64,000 nt of DNA, from the NCBI GenBank assembly GCA_023100825.1, contig CP095846.1, forward strand, positions 4,402,001-4,466,000, written 5' to 3'. The notes under the pieces were generated by a model. That model was not told the origin of the DNA. It was given only the letters and a program-made list of their open reading frames with translations, and did not search any database. Within the stretch, counting starts at the first letter, position 1, and each line of letters begins with the position of its first letter. The translations under genes and the position numbers were made by a program. Below are positions 8,623 through 17,307 of the stretch, piece by piece. The stretch comes from Nocardioidaceae bacterium SCSIO 66511. GTDB lineage: Bacteria; Actinomycetota; Actinomycetes; Propionibacteriales; Nocardioidaceae.

Positions 8623-10370
8623 GGCGCCCCCAGAAGCTGCTCGGGTACCTCGACCTCGCGCGCACGCAGCCACTCGCCGATCGCCTTGGCTTGCGGATCG
8701 AACCTCGTCGAGGCCGCGACGCCCTCACCGAGGAGGCCGTGCAGCACGATGTTGACTGCATGGAGGTTGGGCAGCGGATGAATGTCGACGTCGAGATCGG
8801 CCGCTTCCGGAAGCAACTGCTTGACGGCCTTCTCGTCGAGCAGCGCGCGAAGCCATTCGTACGCGCTGTCGCGGTCGGGATGATTGCTGCTCACCCACAC
8901 GCCGAGGTTCGCGTCACCGCCCTTGTCGCCGCTGCGGGCGTACGCGATTCGGCCGAGCGGCGCGCGTACGGTGGCGGCAGTTTCCGGTCCCGTCGTTTTG
9001 TAGCTATCACGCATAGCTCCAATAGGTTTGTAGCTGTGCGTGAGGGATACAGAATCGGACGGCGGCGAAATCGGCGTACGCGAACCGTCGGCATGGACGG
9101 CAACCTGCTCGGGAACATCCTGGTCGACGTACGCGGGCTCGTAGATGCCGAAGGGTGACCCGCTCCCAGGCGGGGCGGTCATGGTGAAGCCGGGGATCGA
9201 CCCGAGGGCGAGTTCGACGGCAGCGCCCGAGAAGCTGCGACCGACCGCATCAAGCGTCGCTGCCCGTACGTGGCACCGCAGCCGAGCGGTCGCATCGGCC
9301 TGGGTCGCGGGGTCGGGACGGTCCGTGCGTTCGAGCTGCCATTCGACGGTATCGATCGGCAGCGACGCAAGCGCATCGCTCAACTGATCACGTACGAAGG
9401 CCGCCTTGGCCTCGATGTCGAGGCCGGTCAGCAGGAACTCGACGTTGTTGCGGAAGCCACCCAGTCGGTTCAGGCACACCTTCACCTGCCCAGGCGGCGG
9501 CGAGCCGCGTACGCCCGTGATCGCCACTCGGTCCGGACCGTCGGCTGCGAGCATCAGGGAGTCCAGACGGGTGACGACGTCCGGCCCCAGGTATGCGGGC
9601 GAGTCGATCTCGTAGACGAGCTGCGCCGTCACCGTGTCGACCGTCACCGCACCGCCCGTGCCGGGGTGCTTGGTGATGACGGAGTCGCCGGCCTCATCGA
9701 TCTCCGCAATCGGAAACCCGAACCGACGCCCACTCTTCGACGCGAGGTCGAGCGACTCGAACCCCGCGACGTTACCGCCGGTCGCCTGGGTACCGCATTC
9801 GATCACGTGGCCCGCTGCGACCGCGCCCGCGAGCCGGTCGTAGTCGGCGCGACCCCAACCGTGGTGCGCTATGGCCGGGCCGACCGCGAGCGACGCATCC
9901 GTGACCCGGCCCGTCACCACCACGTCAGCGCCGCCTCGAAGCGCCTCGGCGATCCCGAAGGCGCCGAGGTACGCGTTGGCGGTGAGCGGTTCGCCGAACC
10001 CGAGCTCCGCGGAGCGGGGCAGCAAATCGTCACCTTCGACGTACGCTACCGACGCTGAGATCCCTTGGTCCGTGGCGATCTCTCGGATGCGACCAGCGAG
10101 GGCGGCCGGGTTGAGCCCACCGGCGTTGGTGACGATACGTACGCCCCGACCCATCGCGAGACCGAGGCAGTCCTCCAGTTGTCGCACGAAGGTCTTCGCA
10201 TAACCGAGCGACTCGTCGCGCAGCTTGTCGCGGCCGAGTATGAGCATCGTCAGCTCGGCGAGGTAGTCGCCGGTGAGGTAGTCCAGCTCGCCGCCCTCGA
10301 GCATCTCGCGCACCGCGGACCGCCGGTCACCGTAGAAGCCCGACGCATTGCCGATGCGGACGGCTGTCAT
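8619..10370 (-). CDS. atuA: acyclic terpene utilisation AtuA-family protein with fused C-terminal ferredoxin-fold domain
   Basis: A 583-residue protein. Residues 1 to about 430 match the AtuA family (RIGNASGFYGDR at the start, NAGGLNP, VTGRVTDASL, HGWG, ECGTQATGGN). Residues from about 469 (RAPLGRIAYARSGDKGGDAN) match the short AtuA-like C-terminal domain. AtuA proteins are required for acyclic terpene catabolism in Pseudomonas and are common beside acyl-CoA carboxylases, but their reaction is not established. The oddity is residues 438–460, encoded by a 64-bp palindromic repeat (8994–9057) whose relative is intergenic at 49811–49874. The insert keeps the frame and sits in the linker between domains. 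The start overlaps the TIGR03084 gene (10367) by 4 nt. Confidence 0.88.
   Translation of the reverse strand: MTAVRIGNASGFYGDRRSAVREMLEGGELDYLTGDYLAELTMLILGRDKLRDESLGYAKTFVRQLEDCLGLAMGRGVRIVTNAGGLNPAALAGRIREIATDQGISASVAYVEGDDLLPRSAELGFGEPLTANAYLGAFGIAEALRGGADVVVTGRVTDASLAVGPAIAHHGWGRADYDRLAGAVAAGHVIECGTQATGGNVAGFESLDLASKSGRRFGFPIAEIDEAGDSVITKHPGTGGAVTVDTVTAQLVYEIDSPAYLGPDVVTRLDSLMLAADGPDRVAITGVRGSPPPGQVKVCLNRLGGFRNNVEFLLTGLDIEAKAAFVRDQLSDALASLPIDTVEWQLERTDRPDPATQADATARLRCHVRAATLDAVGRSFSGAAVELALGSIPGFTMTAPPGSGSPFGIYEPAYVDQDVPEQVAVHADGSRTPISPPSDSVSLTHSYKPIGAMRDSYKTTGPETAATVRAPLGRIAYARSGDKGGDANLGVWVSSNHPDRDSAYEWLRALLDEKAVKQLLPEAADLDVDIHPLPNLHAVNIVLHGLLGEGVAASTRFDPQAKAIGEWLRAREVEVPEQLLGAP
8994..9057. 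repeat. 64-bp palindromic repeat element, in-frame copy inside atuA
   Basis: Left arm CGTTTTGTAGCTATCACGCA (8994–9013), 23-nt loop, right arm starting TGCGTGAGGGATACAG (9037). It matches the intergenic copy at 49811–49874 over its whole length, including 21 of 23 loop bases. The right arm here has diverged, so the stem is weaker than in the intergenic copy. It encodes residues 438–460 of AtuA on the minus strand without a stop or frameshift. Confidence 0.85.
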
Positions 10371-11167
10371 GCGGACTCCCGCTCAGCGAGGCGCACCGGG
10401 TCGCGTCCGGGCATACCCGCGAACGCCTGCGCGATTGTCAACCACTGCTCGGCGTCGGAACCGTCGGCGTGTACGTCGACGTCGTCGAGATGCCGGCGGC
10501 GGGTGACCAGCAGCGCGAAGTCCCACGCCGAGCCGGTGACCCGCTCGGAAGCATCCTGCGGACCCCAGGTCCAGACCTCGCCACTCGGACCGGTGAGCTC
10601 GACGTACACCTCTGTCTCGGGTAGCTCGAGACCGCGCACCGCGTACGCGAAGCCACGCGTACGTACTCCGATGTGGCAGACGTGGCGCGCTCTTGGCGTC
10701 ACCGGCACGTCGACCCCGAGCGCTTCGGCGACGTCATGTCCGTGCGCCCAGGTCTCCATCAAGCGGGCCGTGGCCATGCTCGCCGGGCTCATCGGCGGGC
10801 CGAACCACGCGATCCGCTCACCGGATGGCACGCCTCGGAGTGCGTACGCAAGGGCAGCCCGGCCATCGCGCCAGCGGGTCAGCACCTCACGCGGCCCGAG
10901 CGCGACAAGGTCGGACGCCGCCTTGTCGACGTATCCGGTCGGGTCTTCGGCTGCCGCTTGCAGGAACTCGCCGAAGCCGGCACCGGTGGCCGCCTTGCGT
11001 GAGGCCTCGTCGGTCCAGTGCAGATGCGCTATCTGGTGGGCGATGGTCCATCCGACGGCTGGGGTCTGCGCAGCCCACCCGTCGTCGGTGAGTGTGCTGA
11101 CCCATGAGTCCAGTTGGTCGCTCTCGGCGGCGAGGTCGGTCAGCACCTCGGCGAGTCGGTCGGTCAT
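10367..11167 (-). CDS. TIGR03084 family protein (mycothiol-dependent maleylpyruvate isomerase-like fold)
   Basis: A 266-residue protein. The N-terminal half has the DinB/MDMPI helical-bundle look: QIAHLHWTDEAS near residue 46 and METWAHGHDVAEALG near residue 137 supply histidines for a metal site. The family TIGR03084 has no assigned reaction. Members are typically found, as here, next to AtuA, acyl-CoA dehydrogenase and carboxylase genes. Position between the TetR gene (4-nt overlap at 11164–11167) and atuA (4-nt overlap) makes it part of the operon. An auxiliary role in acyl-CoA or terpenoid breakdown is inferred from context only. Confidence 0.82.
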   Translation of the reverse strand: MTDRLAEVLTDLAAESDQLDSWVSTLTDDGWAAQTPAVGWTIAHQIAHLHWTDEASRKAATGAGFGEFLQAAAEDPTGYVDKAASDLVALGPREVLTRWRDGRAALAYALRGVPSGERIAWFGPPMSPASMATARLMETWAHGHDVAEALGVDVPVTPRARHVCHIGVRTRGFAYAVRGLELPETEVYVELTGPSGEVWTWGPQDASERVTGSAWDFALLVTRRRHLDDVDVHADGSDAEQWLTIAQAFAGMPGRDPVRLAERESA

Positions 11168-11790
11168 CTCCGGCTGGCTCCGATCTTGTCGTCGATTGTT
11201 TGCGCCCAGACGGCGAGGATGCGTTTACGGCGGCGGGAGTCGTCGGCGATGGTGTCGGCAAGACCCAAACCGCGTAGCAGGTCGAGCGTTGCCTGCACGA
11301 GCTCACGCGCGCCGGAGTCGGACTCGTCGATGCCGAGCAATGCGACCGCCTGACGATGCGTTTCGCGACCGATTCGTTGCTCGAGCGGACCGACGGCGTC
11401 GCGCAATGCCGAGTCGGTACGTGCGGCCACCCAGAGCTCGAGCGCAGCCAGGAAGACCGGGCTGGTGAACTGATCGCTGAGAATCCCGAGTACCGCCCGC
11501 GTACGCCTGCGTGCGGGCAGGTGCTCGGCCGCGGCCGCCAGCTCGGCGCGGCGCTTCGTCGCGATGTACTCGACGGCGGCGACCACCAAGTCCTGTTTGG
11601 TCGGAAAGTGATGTAGCTGAGCGCCCCTCGAGACGCCGGCTCGGTCCGAGACCACGGTTGTCGTCGTACCCGCCCAGCCGCGCTCGACCAGGACGTCGAT
11701 GGTCGCGTCGAGAAGCCTGGTGCGCATGACGCGGCTGCGCTCACCTTGTGGCGTACGTACACGCGACTCGACGGCCATGCCGTTCAGCAT
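11164..11790 (-). CDS. TetR/AcrR family transcriptional regulator, first gene of the carboxylase operon
   Basis: A 208-residue repressor-type protein. The N-terminal helix-turn-helix is LLDATIDVLVERGW…VSDRAGVSRGAQLHHFPTKQDLVV; the C-terminal part is the ligand/dimer domain. Its position as first gene, coupled by a 4-nt overlap to the next, and a palindrome 8 nt upstream of the start argue for autoregulation of the whole seven-gene unit. The effector is likely an acyl-CoA intermediate (inference). ATG 11790 is used; an internal ATG at 11778 is also plausible and neither has a clear ribosome binding site. The divergent sulfonate-type operon starts 169 nt away, so the operator could affect both directions. 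Confidence 0.88.
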   Translation of the reverse strand: MLNGMAVESRVRTPQGERSRVMRTRLLDATIDVLVERGWAGTTTTVVSDRAGVSRGAQLHHFPTKQDLVVAAVEYIATKRRAELAAAAEHLPARRRTRAVLGILSDQFTSPVFLAALELWVAARTDSALRDAVGPLEQRIGRETHRQAVALLGIDESDSGARELVQATLDLLRGLGLADTIADDSRRRKRILAVWAQTIDDKIGASRR

Positions 11791-11797
11791 GGCCCGC

Positions 11798-11831
11798 CCA
11801 GTTACAAACAGTCAAGCCTGCTTGTAACTGG
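11798..11831. promoter_or_regulatory. probable TetR operator (inverted repeat)
   Basis: Half sites CCAGTTACAA (11798–11807) and TTGTAACTGG (11822–11831) are a perfect 10-bp inverted repeat with a 14-nt spacer, just upstream of the tetR start. Binding is inferred from position and symmetry. Confidence 0.65.
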
Positions 11832-11941
11832 CGCTGGACGACCGAACACTTTGATGTGACGCAGGTCTCACGTTTCAGTCTTTGTATAGTAATTTGCTCG
11901 ACTTAATCTGTTACTGATGTCTCGGGCCACCCATCCACCTC

Positions 11942-11956
11942 ACGATGAGGAGACCA
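11942..11956 (+). promoter_or_regulatory. ribosome binding site deciding a GTG start, within a small hairpin
   Basis: GAGGAG lies 6 nt before GTG 11959 and fixes that start over the ATG at 11917. The stretch CCTCACGATGAGG can fold (CCTCA/TGAGG), which would partly hide the ribosome binding site. Whether this is regulatory is unknown. Confidence 0.5.
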
Positions 11957-11958
11957 AC

Positions 11959-13017
11959 GTGCGTCTACACAGACCCAACACCCGCGGGCGCCTCGTACTG
12001 GCGGCCATCGCCGTTGCAGTCGTGACGACCGCATGCTCGTCGGCGAACGGGCAGGGGCCGAGTCTGGACTCCGACGAACCGATACCGAACAAGGTCGACA
12101 AGGACACCGTCTTGCGCATCGGCGACCCGGAGACCCAGACGGCACTCGAACTGTCCGGCCAGATCGACAAGCTGCCCTTCAAGGTGGAATGGGCAAACTT
12201 GAGCGGGGGTCCGCAGACCAGCGAGGCGTTTCGGGCCGACGCACTCGATGTCGGCGCGGTCGCAGACATCCCCCCGCTGTTCGCCCACTGGACCGGCCTC
12301 GACGTGAAGATCGTCGCGGCGCAGTTCCGCAAGGATCCTGTGCACCATCCGATCTACCAGCTCGGCGTCGCCCCGGGCGTCGACGTCAAGAGCCTCGACG
12401 ACCTGCGGGGCAAGAAGATCGCGTACAGCCCCGGACAGGCCCAGGGTGCGCTCGTTCTCCGCGTACTGGCCAAGGCCGGGCTCGAGCAGGACGACGTCGA
12501 GTTGGTCGAGATGGCGAGCACCGAAGACGTCTACGTCGATGCAGTCGGTAGCGGCCAGGTCGACGTCGCCCCACTCGGCGGCGTGCTCAACCGCACGTAC
12601 CTCGCAAAGTACGGCGATGAGGGTGGTACGACGATCACGCACGGACTTCGTGACGACCCGTTCCATCTGTACGTACAGTCGTCGGTCCTCGACGACGCGG
12701 ACAAGGCCGCCGCGCTCAAGGAGTACGTGAAGTACTGGGCCCGTGCCCAGCAGTGGATGCGTGACCATCCGCAGGAGTGGATCAAGGGCTACTACGTCGA
12801 CCATGAGGGACTGAGCGAAGCGGACGGCAAGTACCTGTTCAAGGCCTTCGGCCAGGTCGACATCCCGGCCAGCTGGGATGACGTGATCGAACGTCACCAG
12901 GAAACGGCCGACCTGCTCGCGAAGGAGCAGGATCGCGAGGAGTTCGACGTCGAGGACATCTACGACCGCCGTTACGAAGCGGTCGGAGCCAAGGCACTGC
13001 AGGGTGCCGACCGATGA
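11959..13017 (+). CDS. ABC transporter substrate-binding lipoprotein, sulfonate/nitrate/taurine type
   Basis: A 352-residue SsuA/TauA-like binding protein. The N-terminus is a lipoprotein signal (positive N-region, hydrophobic stretch, VVTTAC with the lipidated cysteine at about residue 26), so it is membrane-anchored outside the cell. The body is a two-lobe type II binding fold: LRIGDP, DVGAVADIPPLFA, YQLGVAPG, and DDLRGKKIAYSPGQAQG, the typical SsuA block. It would bind an organosulfur anion and deliver it to the permease encoded 4 nt upstream of its stop (overlap at 13014). Start GTG 11959 is preceded by GAGGAG. The exact ligand cannot be read from sequence; the downstream FMN monooxygenase favours an alkyl- or aryl-sulfur compound. 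Confidence 0.87.
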   Translation: MRLHRPNTRGRLVLAAIAVAVVTTACSSANGQGPSLDSDEPIPNKVDKDTVLRIGDPETQTALELSGQIDKLPFKVEWANLSGGPQTSEAFRADALDVGAVADIPPLFAHWTGLDVKIVAAQFRKDPVHHPIYQLGVAPGVDVKSLDDLRGKKIAYSPGQAQGALVLRVLAKAGLEQDDVELVEMASTEDVYVDAVGSGQVDVAPLGGVLNRTYLAKYGDEGGTTITHGLRDDPFHLYVQSSVLDDADKAAALKEYVKYWARAQQWMRDHPQEWIKGYYVDHEGLSEADGKYLFKAFGQVDIPASWDDVIERHQETADLLAKEQDREEFDVEDIYDRRYEAVGAKALQGADR

Positions 13018-13859
13018 CCGCGACGCTCACTGCCCCCACGAAAGAACCCACATCCGACAATGCCGTCGACGAACGCGTACGAAAGCGGCGGCTCGGTCTC
13101 GGACGTCAGATCCCGTTCGGACTGGCACTCGGACCTTTGCTCCTGCTCGCGATCTGGACCATCGGATCGGCATCGGGATGGATCGAGCCTCGGGTCCTGT
13201 CGGAGCCGTGGACGGTCGTTTCGACCTTTCAGGACCTCGTGTCCGACGGCCGCCTGCAAGACAATCTGACCGTGTCGCTGCAACGTGCGTTGATCGGCCT
13301 CGGCATCGGCGTCGCTGCAGGTCTCGTACTCGCGCTGCTGTCGGGTCTCAGCCGACTCGGCGAGGCGATCATCGACGGCCCCATCCAGATCAAACGCTCG
13401 ATTCCGAACCTCGCGCTCATTCCCTTGCTGATCTTGTGGTTCGGCATCGGCGAGCAGATGAAGATCATCACCATCGCACTCGGCGTGATGATCCCGATCT
13501 ACATCCACACCCACAACGGACTGCGCAGCATCGACAGCCGCTACGTCGAGCTGGCACAGACCAGCGATCTGCGCCGGTACGCATTCATCCGATCTGTCGT
13601 ACTGCCAGGGGCACTTCCGGGGTTCCTGCTCGGCATGCGCTTCGCGGTCACATCCGCCTGGCTGTCCCTGATCGTCGTCGAGCAGGTCAACGCCACCGAG
13701 GGACTCGGTTACATGATCACGCTCGCCAAGACGTACGGGCAGACCGACGTCATCATCGTCGGTCTCGTCGTGTACGCGGCGCTCGGCCTCGTATCGGACG
13801 GGATCGTACGACTAGTACAGAGGAGGGCGCTCGCATGGCGGCGAACGTTGGACAGCTGA
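13014..13859 (+). CDS. ABC transporter permease, SsuC/TauC type
   Basis: A 281-residue inner-membrane permease with about six helices. The EAA-type cytoplasmic loop appears as ELAQTSDLRRYAFIRSVVLPGALPGFLLG (about residues 178–206), where it docks to the ATPase. SIPNLALIPLLILWFGIG is a hallmark of the sulfonate/nitrate/taurine permease family. It forms the channel with the ATPase encoded next, and the genes overlap on both sides (4 nt with the binding protein, 25 nt with the ATPase). Import direction is known for the family; substrate is inferred as a sulfonate or related anion. Confidence 0.9.
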   Translation: MTATLTAPTKEPTSDNAVDERVRKRRLGLGRQIPFGLALGPLLLLAIWTIGSASGWIEPRVLSEPWTVVSTFQDLVSDGRLQDNLTVSLQRALIGLGIGVAAGLVLALLSGLSRLGEAIIDGPIQIKRSIPNLALIPLLILWFGIGEQMKIITIALGVMIPIYIHTHNGLRSIDSRYVELAQTSDLRRYAFIRSVVLPGALPGFLLGMRFAVTSAWLSLIVVEQVNATEGLGYMITLAKTYGQTDVIIVGLVVYAALGLVSDGIVRLVQRRALAWRRTLDS

Positions 13860-14611
13860 CCGGCGACGAATACTCGGTTTCGATACGTGACTTGCGCCGC
13901 AGCTTCAGCAGCAGTGGCGGCGTACTCAACGGCCTCGATCTCGACATACCCGCCGGCGAGTTCGTCGCGCTGCTCGGTCGATCCGGTAGCGGCAAGTCGA
14001 CCCTCCTGCGTGCGCTGGCGGGACTCGACCACGACGTACGAGGTTCCGGGCGCGTACGCGTGCCGGAGAAGGTGTCGGTCGTGTTCCAGGACTCACGGCT
14101 CCTGCCCTGGCAACGCATCCTCGACAACGTGATCCTCGGTCTGCGCGACAAGAACGCGGATGAGCGAGGGCGGACCGCACTCGCCGAGGTGGGGCTCGAA
14201 GGGCGCGAGCGAGCGTGGCCGAACGAGCTCTCCGGCGGCGAGGCCCAGCGAGCGGCGCTCGCACGTTCGCTCGTCCGTGACCCGCAGCTCCTCCTCGCCG
14301 ATGAGCCGTTCGGCGCGCTCGACGCACTGACCCGGATACGCATGCACGACCTGCTACGCAGGCTGTGCGAAGTACATCGGCCAAGCGTCCTGCTGGTCAC
14401 GCACGACGTGGACGAGGCGATCGTCCTCGCCGACCGCGTGATCGTCCTGGTCGACGGGGTCATCGGTTCGGACGTCCGAGTGAACATGCCCGGTCACCGC
14501 TCGCCGGCCGATCCACGGTTCGCCGAGCTCCGGGCGACGCTGCTGGACAAGCTCGGCGTCATCGACGGCGTACCCGATGACAGTCAATCCCCCGCAGTTG
14601 CGACAGCCTGA
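13835..14611 (+). CDS. ABC transporter ATP-binding protein, SsuB/TauB type
   Basis: A 258-residue ATPase. Walker A is GRSGSGKST, the Q-loop region VVFQDSRLLPW, the signature LSGGEAQR, Walker B LLLADEP, and the switch histidine is in VTHDVDEA. FQDSRLLPW is typical of the sulfonate/nitrate/taurine subfamily. Start ATG 13835 has a perfect AGGAGG 8 nt upstream. The same frame is open far upstream, but that part is an arginine-rich shadow of the permease. The gene begins inside the permease 3' end, indicating translational coupling. It powers uptake for the binding protein and permease upstream. Confidence 0.92.
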   Translation: MAANVGQLTGDEYSVSIRDLRRSFSSSGGVLNGLDLDIPAGEFVALLGRSGSGKSTLLRALAGLDHDVRGSGRVRVPEKVSVVFQDSRLLPWQRILDNVILGLRDKNADERGRTALAEVGLEGRERAWPNELSGGEAQRAALARSLVRDPQLLLADEPFGALDALTRIRMHDLLRRLCEVHRPSVLLVTHDVDEAIVLADRVIVLVDGVIGSDVRVNMPGHRSPADPRFAELRATLLDKLGVIDGVPDDSQSPAVATA

Positions 14612-14621
14612 GGAGAACGAC

Positions 14622-15962
14622 ATGACCGCACGTCAGCTCAAGCTCAACCTGTTCATCTATCCGGGAGGACACCACGAGGCGGCCTGGCGATACGCCGGAT
14701 CAGCACCCGATCGCGTCCTCGACATCGCCTACTACCAGGACCTCGCCTTGCGCGCCGAAGGAGCGCGGTTCGACGCGGTGTTCTTCGCCGACGGCCCGTC
14801 GTTGCCCGAGAACGTCCAGTACGCCTCGAGGTTCCGGCTCGAGCCCCTCACCTGGATGTCGGCCATCGCCGCCGTCACGTCGCGTATCGGTCTCATCGGC
14901 ACCGCATCCACGACGTACTACGAGCCGTACAACCTGGCTCGGCTGTTCGCATCGCTGGATCACCTCAGCAAAGGTCGTGCGGGCTGGAACATCGTCACCA
15001 CCGGCTCCGCCGACGCTGCGCCCAACTTCGGCATGGCCGAACACCCTGTGCACGCGGACCGATACGACCGCGCCGCGGAGTTCGTCGACGTGGTCACGAA
15101 GCTATGGGACAGCTGGGAAGACTCGGCGCACGTCGCGGATCCGCTCAGCGGCCGGTTCGCTGATCCGGATAGAATCCACCCGGTCGACCACGTCGGCGCG
15201 AACTTCCGCGTGCGAGGGCCGCTCAACACCCCGCGTACACCACAAGGCAGGCCGGTGTACGTACAGGCAGGCTCGTCAGTAGACGGACGCTCGTTCGCAG
15301 CGCGCTACGCGGAGGCGATCTTCACTGCGCACCAGACGCTGAGTAGCGCGCAGGAGTTCTACAGCGACATCAAACAGCGCGTACGCGGCGTGGGCCGCTC
15401 ACCCGACAGCACGCTGGTGCTCCCCGGCATCAGCCCGTACATCGGCTCGACCGAAGCCGAAGCGCAGGCGCTGCACGATGAGCTCAACTCCCTGACCCAG
15501 CCGGCGTACTCGTTGTCCTTGCTGCGCTCTCTGACCGGCGTCGACCTCGCTGAGTACGACCTCGACGCACCGTTTCCACGGCACGTGCTCCGTTCCGAGG
15601 GCGACCGCGCGCAGAGCAGCCGGTATCGCCTCGTCGCGGACATCGTCGAACGGGAGCGACCAACCCTGCGTCAGGTCATGCACCGACTCGCGGGAGCACG
15701 CGGTCATCAGGTCGTCGTCGGTACGCCCGAGCAGATCGCCGACCGGATGGAGACCTGGTTCACCGCGGGTGCCGCCGACGGATTCAATGTCATGCCTCCG
15801 TGGCTGACCGGCGGGTTCGACCGGTTCGTCGAGCACGTACTCCCGATCCTCCGCAAGCGCGGGCTCTTCCGCAACGACTACGAGGGCACGACCCTTCGAG
15901 AGCACTACGGCCTCGCGCGACCACCCAGCCAGTACGAGTCGCTGCGCACTGCGACGGCGTGA
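14622..15962 (+). CDS. LLM-class FMN-dependent monooxygenase, NtaA/SnaA/DszA-like
   Basis: A 446-residue luciferase-like monooxygenase of the NtaA/SnaA/SoxA(DszA) branch. It shows [16 protein letters not shown] at the N-terminus, [27 protein letters not shown], the substrate-pocket block [22 protein letters not shown] (split here by family knowledge into the LNTPR and QGRPV cores), and [10 protein letters not shown]. These enzymes use FMNH2 from a separate reductase to oxidise C–S, C–N or other bonds. Adjacent sulfonate-type transport suggests release of sulfite or sulfur from an organosulfur substrate (inference). ATG 14622 has GAGGAG 6 nt upstream; an in-frame ATG at 14577 lies inside the ATPase gene and is less likely. 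No flavin reductase gene is visible nearby. Confidence 0.87.
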   Translation: MTARQLKLNLFIYPGGHHEAAWRYAGSAPDRVLDIAYYQDLALRAEGARFDAVFFADGPSLPENVQYASRFRLEPLTWMSAIAAVTSRIGLIGTASTTYYEPYNLARLFASLDHLSKGRAGWNIVTTGSADAAPNFGMAEHPVHADRYDRAAEFVDVVTKLWDSWEDSAHVADPLSGRFADPDRIHPVDHVGANFRVRGPLNTPRTPQGRPVYVQAGSSVDGRSFAARYAEAIFTAHQTLSSAQEFYSDIKQRVRGVGRSPDSTLVLPGISPYIGSTEAEAQALHDELNSLTQPAYSLSLLRSLTGVDLAEYDLDAPFPRHVLRSEGDRAQSSRYRLVADIVERERPTLRQVMHRLAGARGHQVVVGTPEQIADRMETWFTAGAADGFNVMPPWLTGGFDRFVEHVLPILRKRGLFRNDYEGTTLREHYGLARPPSQYESLRTATA

Positions 15963-15994
15963 CGATCGTCAACACCCAACGAGAGAAGGAATCC

Positions 15995-17017
15995 ATGACG
16001 TACCGCAACCTCGGCCGCACCGGCCTGAAGGTCAGTCCGCTGACCCTTGGCACCATGATGTTCGGTCAGTGGGGCAACCCCGACCACGACGACTCGATCC
16101 GGGTGATCCGCCGCGCACTCGACGCCGGCATCAACGTGATCGACACAGCCGACGTGTACTCCCGCGGCGAGTCGGAGGTGATCGTCGGAAAGGCACTCGC
16201 CGGGCGACGTGACGATGTCATCCTCGCAACGAAGTTCCACGGCACGATGTCCGACGACGATCCGAATCAGCAGGGCAACTCACGGCGCTGGATCATCCGT
16301 GAGGTCGAGGAGTCGCTGCGTCGGCTCGACACCGACTACATCGACGTCTACCAAGTGCATCGGCCGCGGCCCGAGACAGATATCGAGCAGACCCTCGGTG
16401 CGCTCTCGGATCTCGTGCACCAGGGGAAGATCCGCTACATCGGCACGTCGACGTTTCTGCCATCGCAGATCGTCGAGGCACAATGGGCCGCCGAGCGGCG
16501 CGTACTCGAACGCCCGGTGACCGAGCAACCGCCGTACTCGATCCTGGCACGTGAAGCCGAGCGCGATGTACTTCCGATCGCCGAACGTTACGGGCTCGGC
16601 GTCCTGCCATGGAGCCCGCTCGCCGGCGGCTGGTTGGCCGGCCGGTACCGCGGAAGCGACGCTGTGATCACCCCACGGACCAAACGACAGCCGGGTCGCC
16701 ACGACCCGAACCTGCCCGCAAACGTACGAAAGGCCGAAGCGGTCGAGAAGCTCGTCGCGCTCGCCGACGAAGCAAGTCTGTCACTCATCCACCTCGCGCT
16801 CGGGTTCGTACTGGCGCATCCGGCTGTCTCCTCGGCGATCATCGGGCCACGCACGTTGGAGCAGCTCGAGGACCAGCTGGCGGCCGACAAGATCGTGCTG
16901 ACCGACGACGTACTGGACCGGATCGACGAGATCGTCGCGCCCGGTACGACGCTCAACGACGCCGACCGCGGATACGCTCCTCCGTCGCTCGCGTACGCCT
17001 GGGCACGCCGTCGCTGA
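15995..17017 (+). CDS. aldo/keto reductase
   Basis: A 340-residue NADPH-dependent oxidoreductase. The catalytic tetrad region is visible: [12 protein letters not shown] (Asp, Tyr), LATKFHGT (Lys) and VHRPRP (His). NADPH-binding parts near the C-terminus include [14 protein letters not shown]. Start ATG 15995 has AGAAGGA upstream. It lies 32 nt after the FMN monooxygenase and ends the operon. A role in reducing an aldehyde or ketone released by desulfonation is attractive, because alkanesulfonate monooxygenases yield aldehydes, but this is inference. The similarity is to the YajO/YghZ-type branch ([20 protein letters not shown]), whose substrates are broad. Confidence 0.9.
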   Translation: MTYRNLGRTGLKVSPLTLGTMMFGQWGNPDHDDSIRVIRRALDAGINVIDTADVYSRGESEVIVGKALAGRRDDVILATKFHGTMSDDDPNQQGNSRRWIIREVEESLRRLDTDYIDVYQVHRPRPETDIEQTLGALSDLVHQGKIRYIGTSTFLPSQIVEAQWAAERRVLERPVTEQPPYSILAREAERDVLPIAERYGLGVLPWSPLAGGWLAGRYRGSDAVITPRTKRQPGRHDPNLPANVRKAEAVEKLVALADEASLSLIHLALGFVLAHPAVSSAIIGPRTLEQLEDQLAADKIVLTDDVLDRIDEIVAPGTTLNDADRGYAPPSLAYAWARRR

Positions 17018-17265
17018 GCCTGCCCGGCACGACCCACGGCTCGCTCGGGTTCGGAGCGGCTTCCGTGGCCAGGTGGCTCCGGCTCGCTGCCGGGGTTCCC
17101 CACTCCTTTGGTTCTGGAAAGACGGCGGCGACGCCGGCGCGCCACTTCGGGTGAGGTTGCTTGGCGGCTTTCCCGCCACCTTAGTGTGGGATCGGGGTAA
17201 GGTTCTGTTTCGGTGTCACATCAGTCTCGGACGCCGCGTGCGTACCAGCGGGCATGGCAACCTGT

Positions 17266-17297
17266 CACCTTGCATGGTGTCGCTGCCATGCAAAGTG
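17266..17297 (+). ncRNA. candidate conserved RNA hairpin in element copy 1 (competing helix available)
   Basis: Arms 17266–17277 (CACCTTGCATGG) and 17286–17297 (CCATGCAAAGTG), 8-nt loop, one C·A mismatch. The T17275–A17288 pair is C–G in copy 2, a compensatory change. CATGGCA at 17253–17259 can pair instead with TGCCATG at 17284–17290, so two mutually exclusive helices share the 3' arm. Transcription is not shown. Confidence 0.5.
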
Positions 17298-17307
17298 GAG
17301 TCTCACC

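Noticed and set aside
8994-9057. Internal terminator in atuA
   Set aside because: The stem is weakened, lies inside an intact reading frame and belongs to a repeat family.
11832-11958. Riboswitch upstream of the sulfonate-type operon
   Set aside because: Only a 5-bp hairpin around the ribosome binding site; no known riboswitch core could be recognised.
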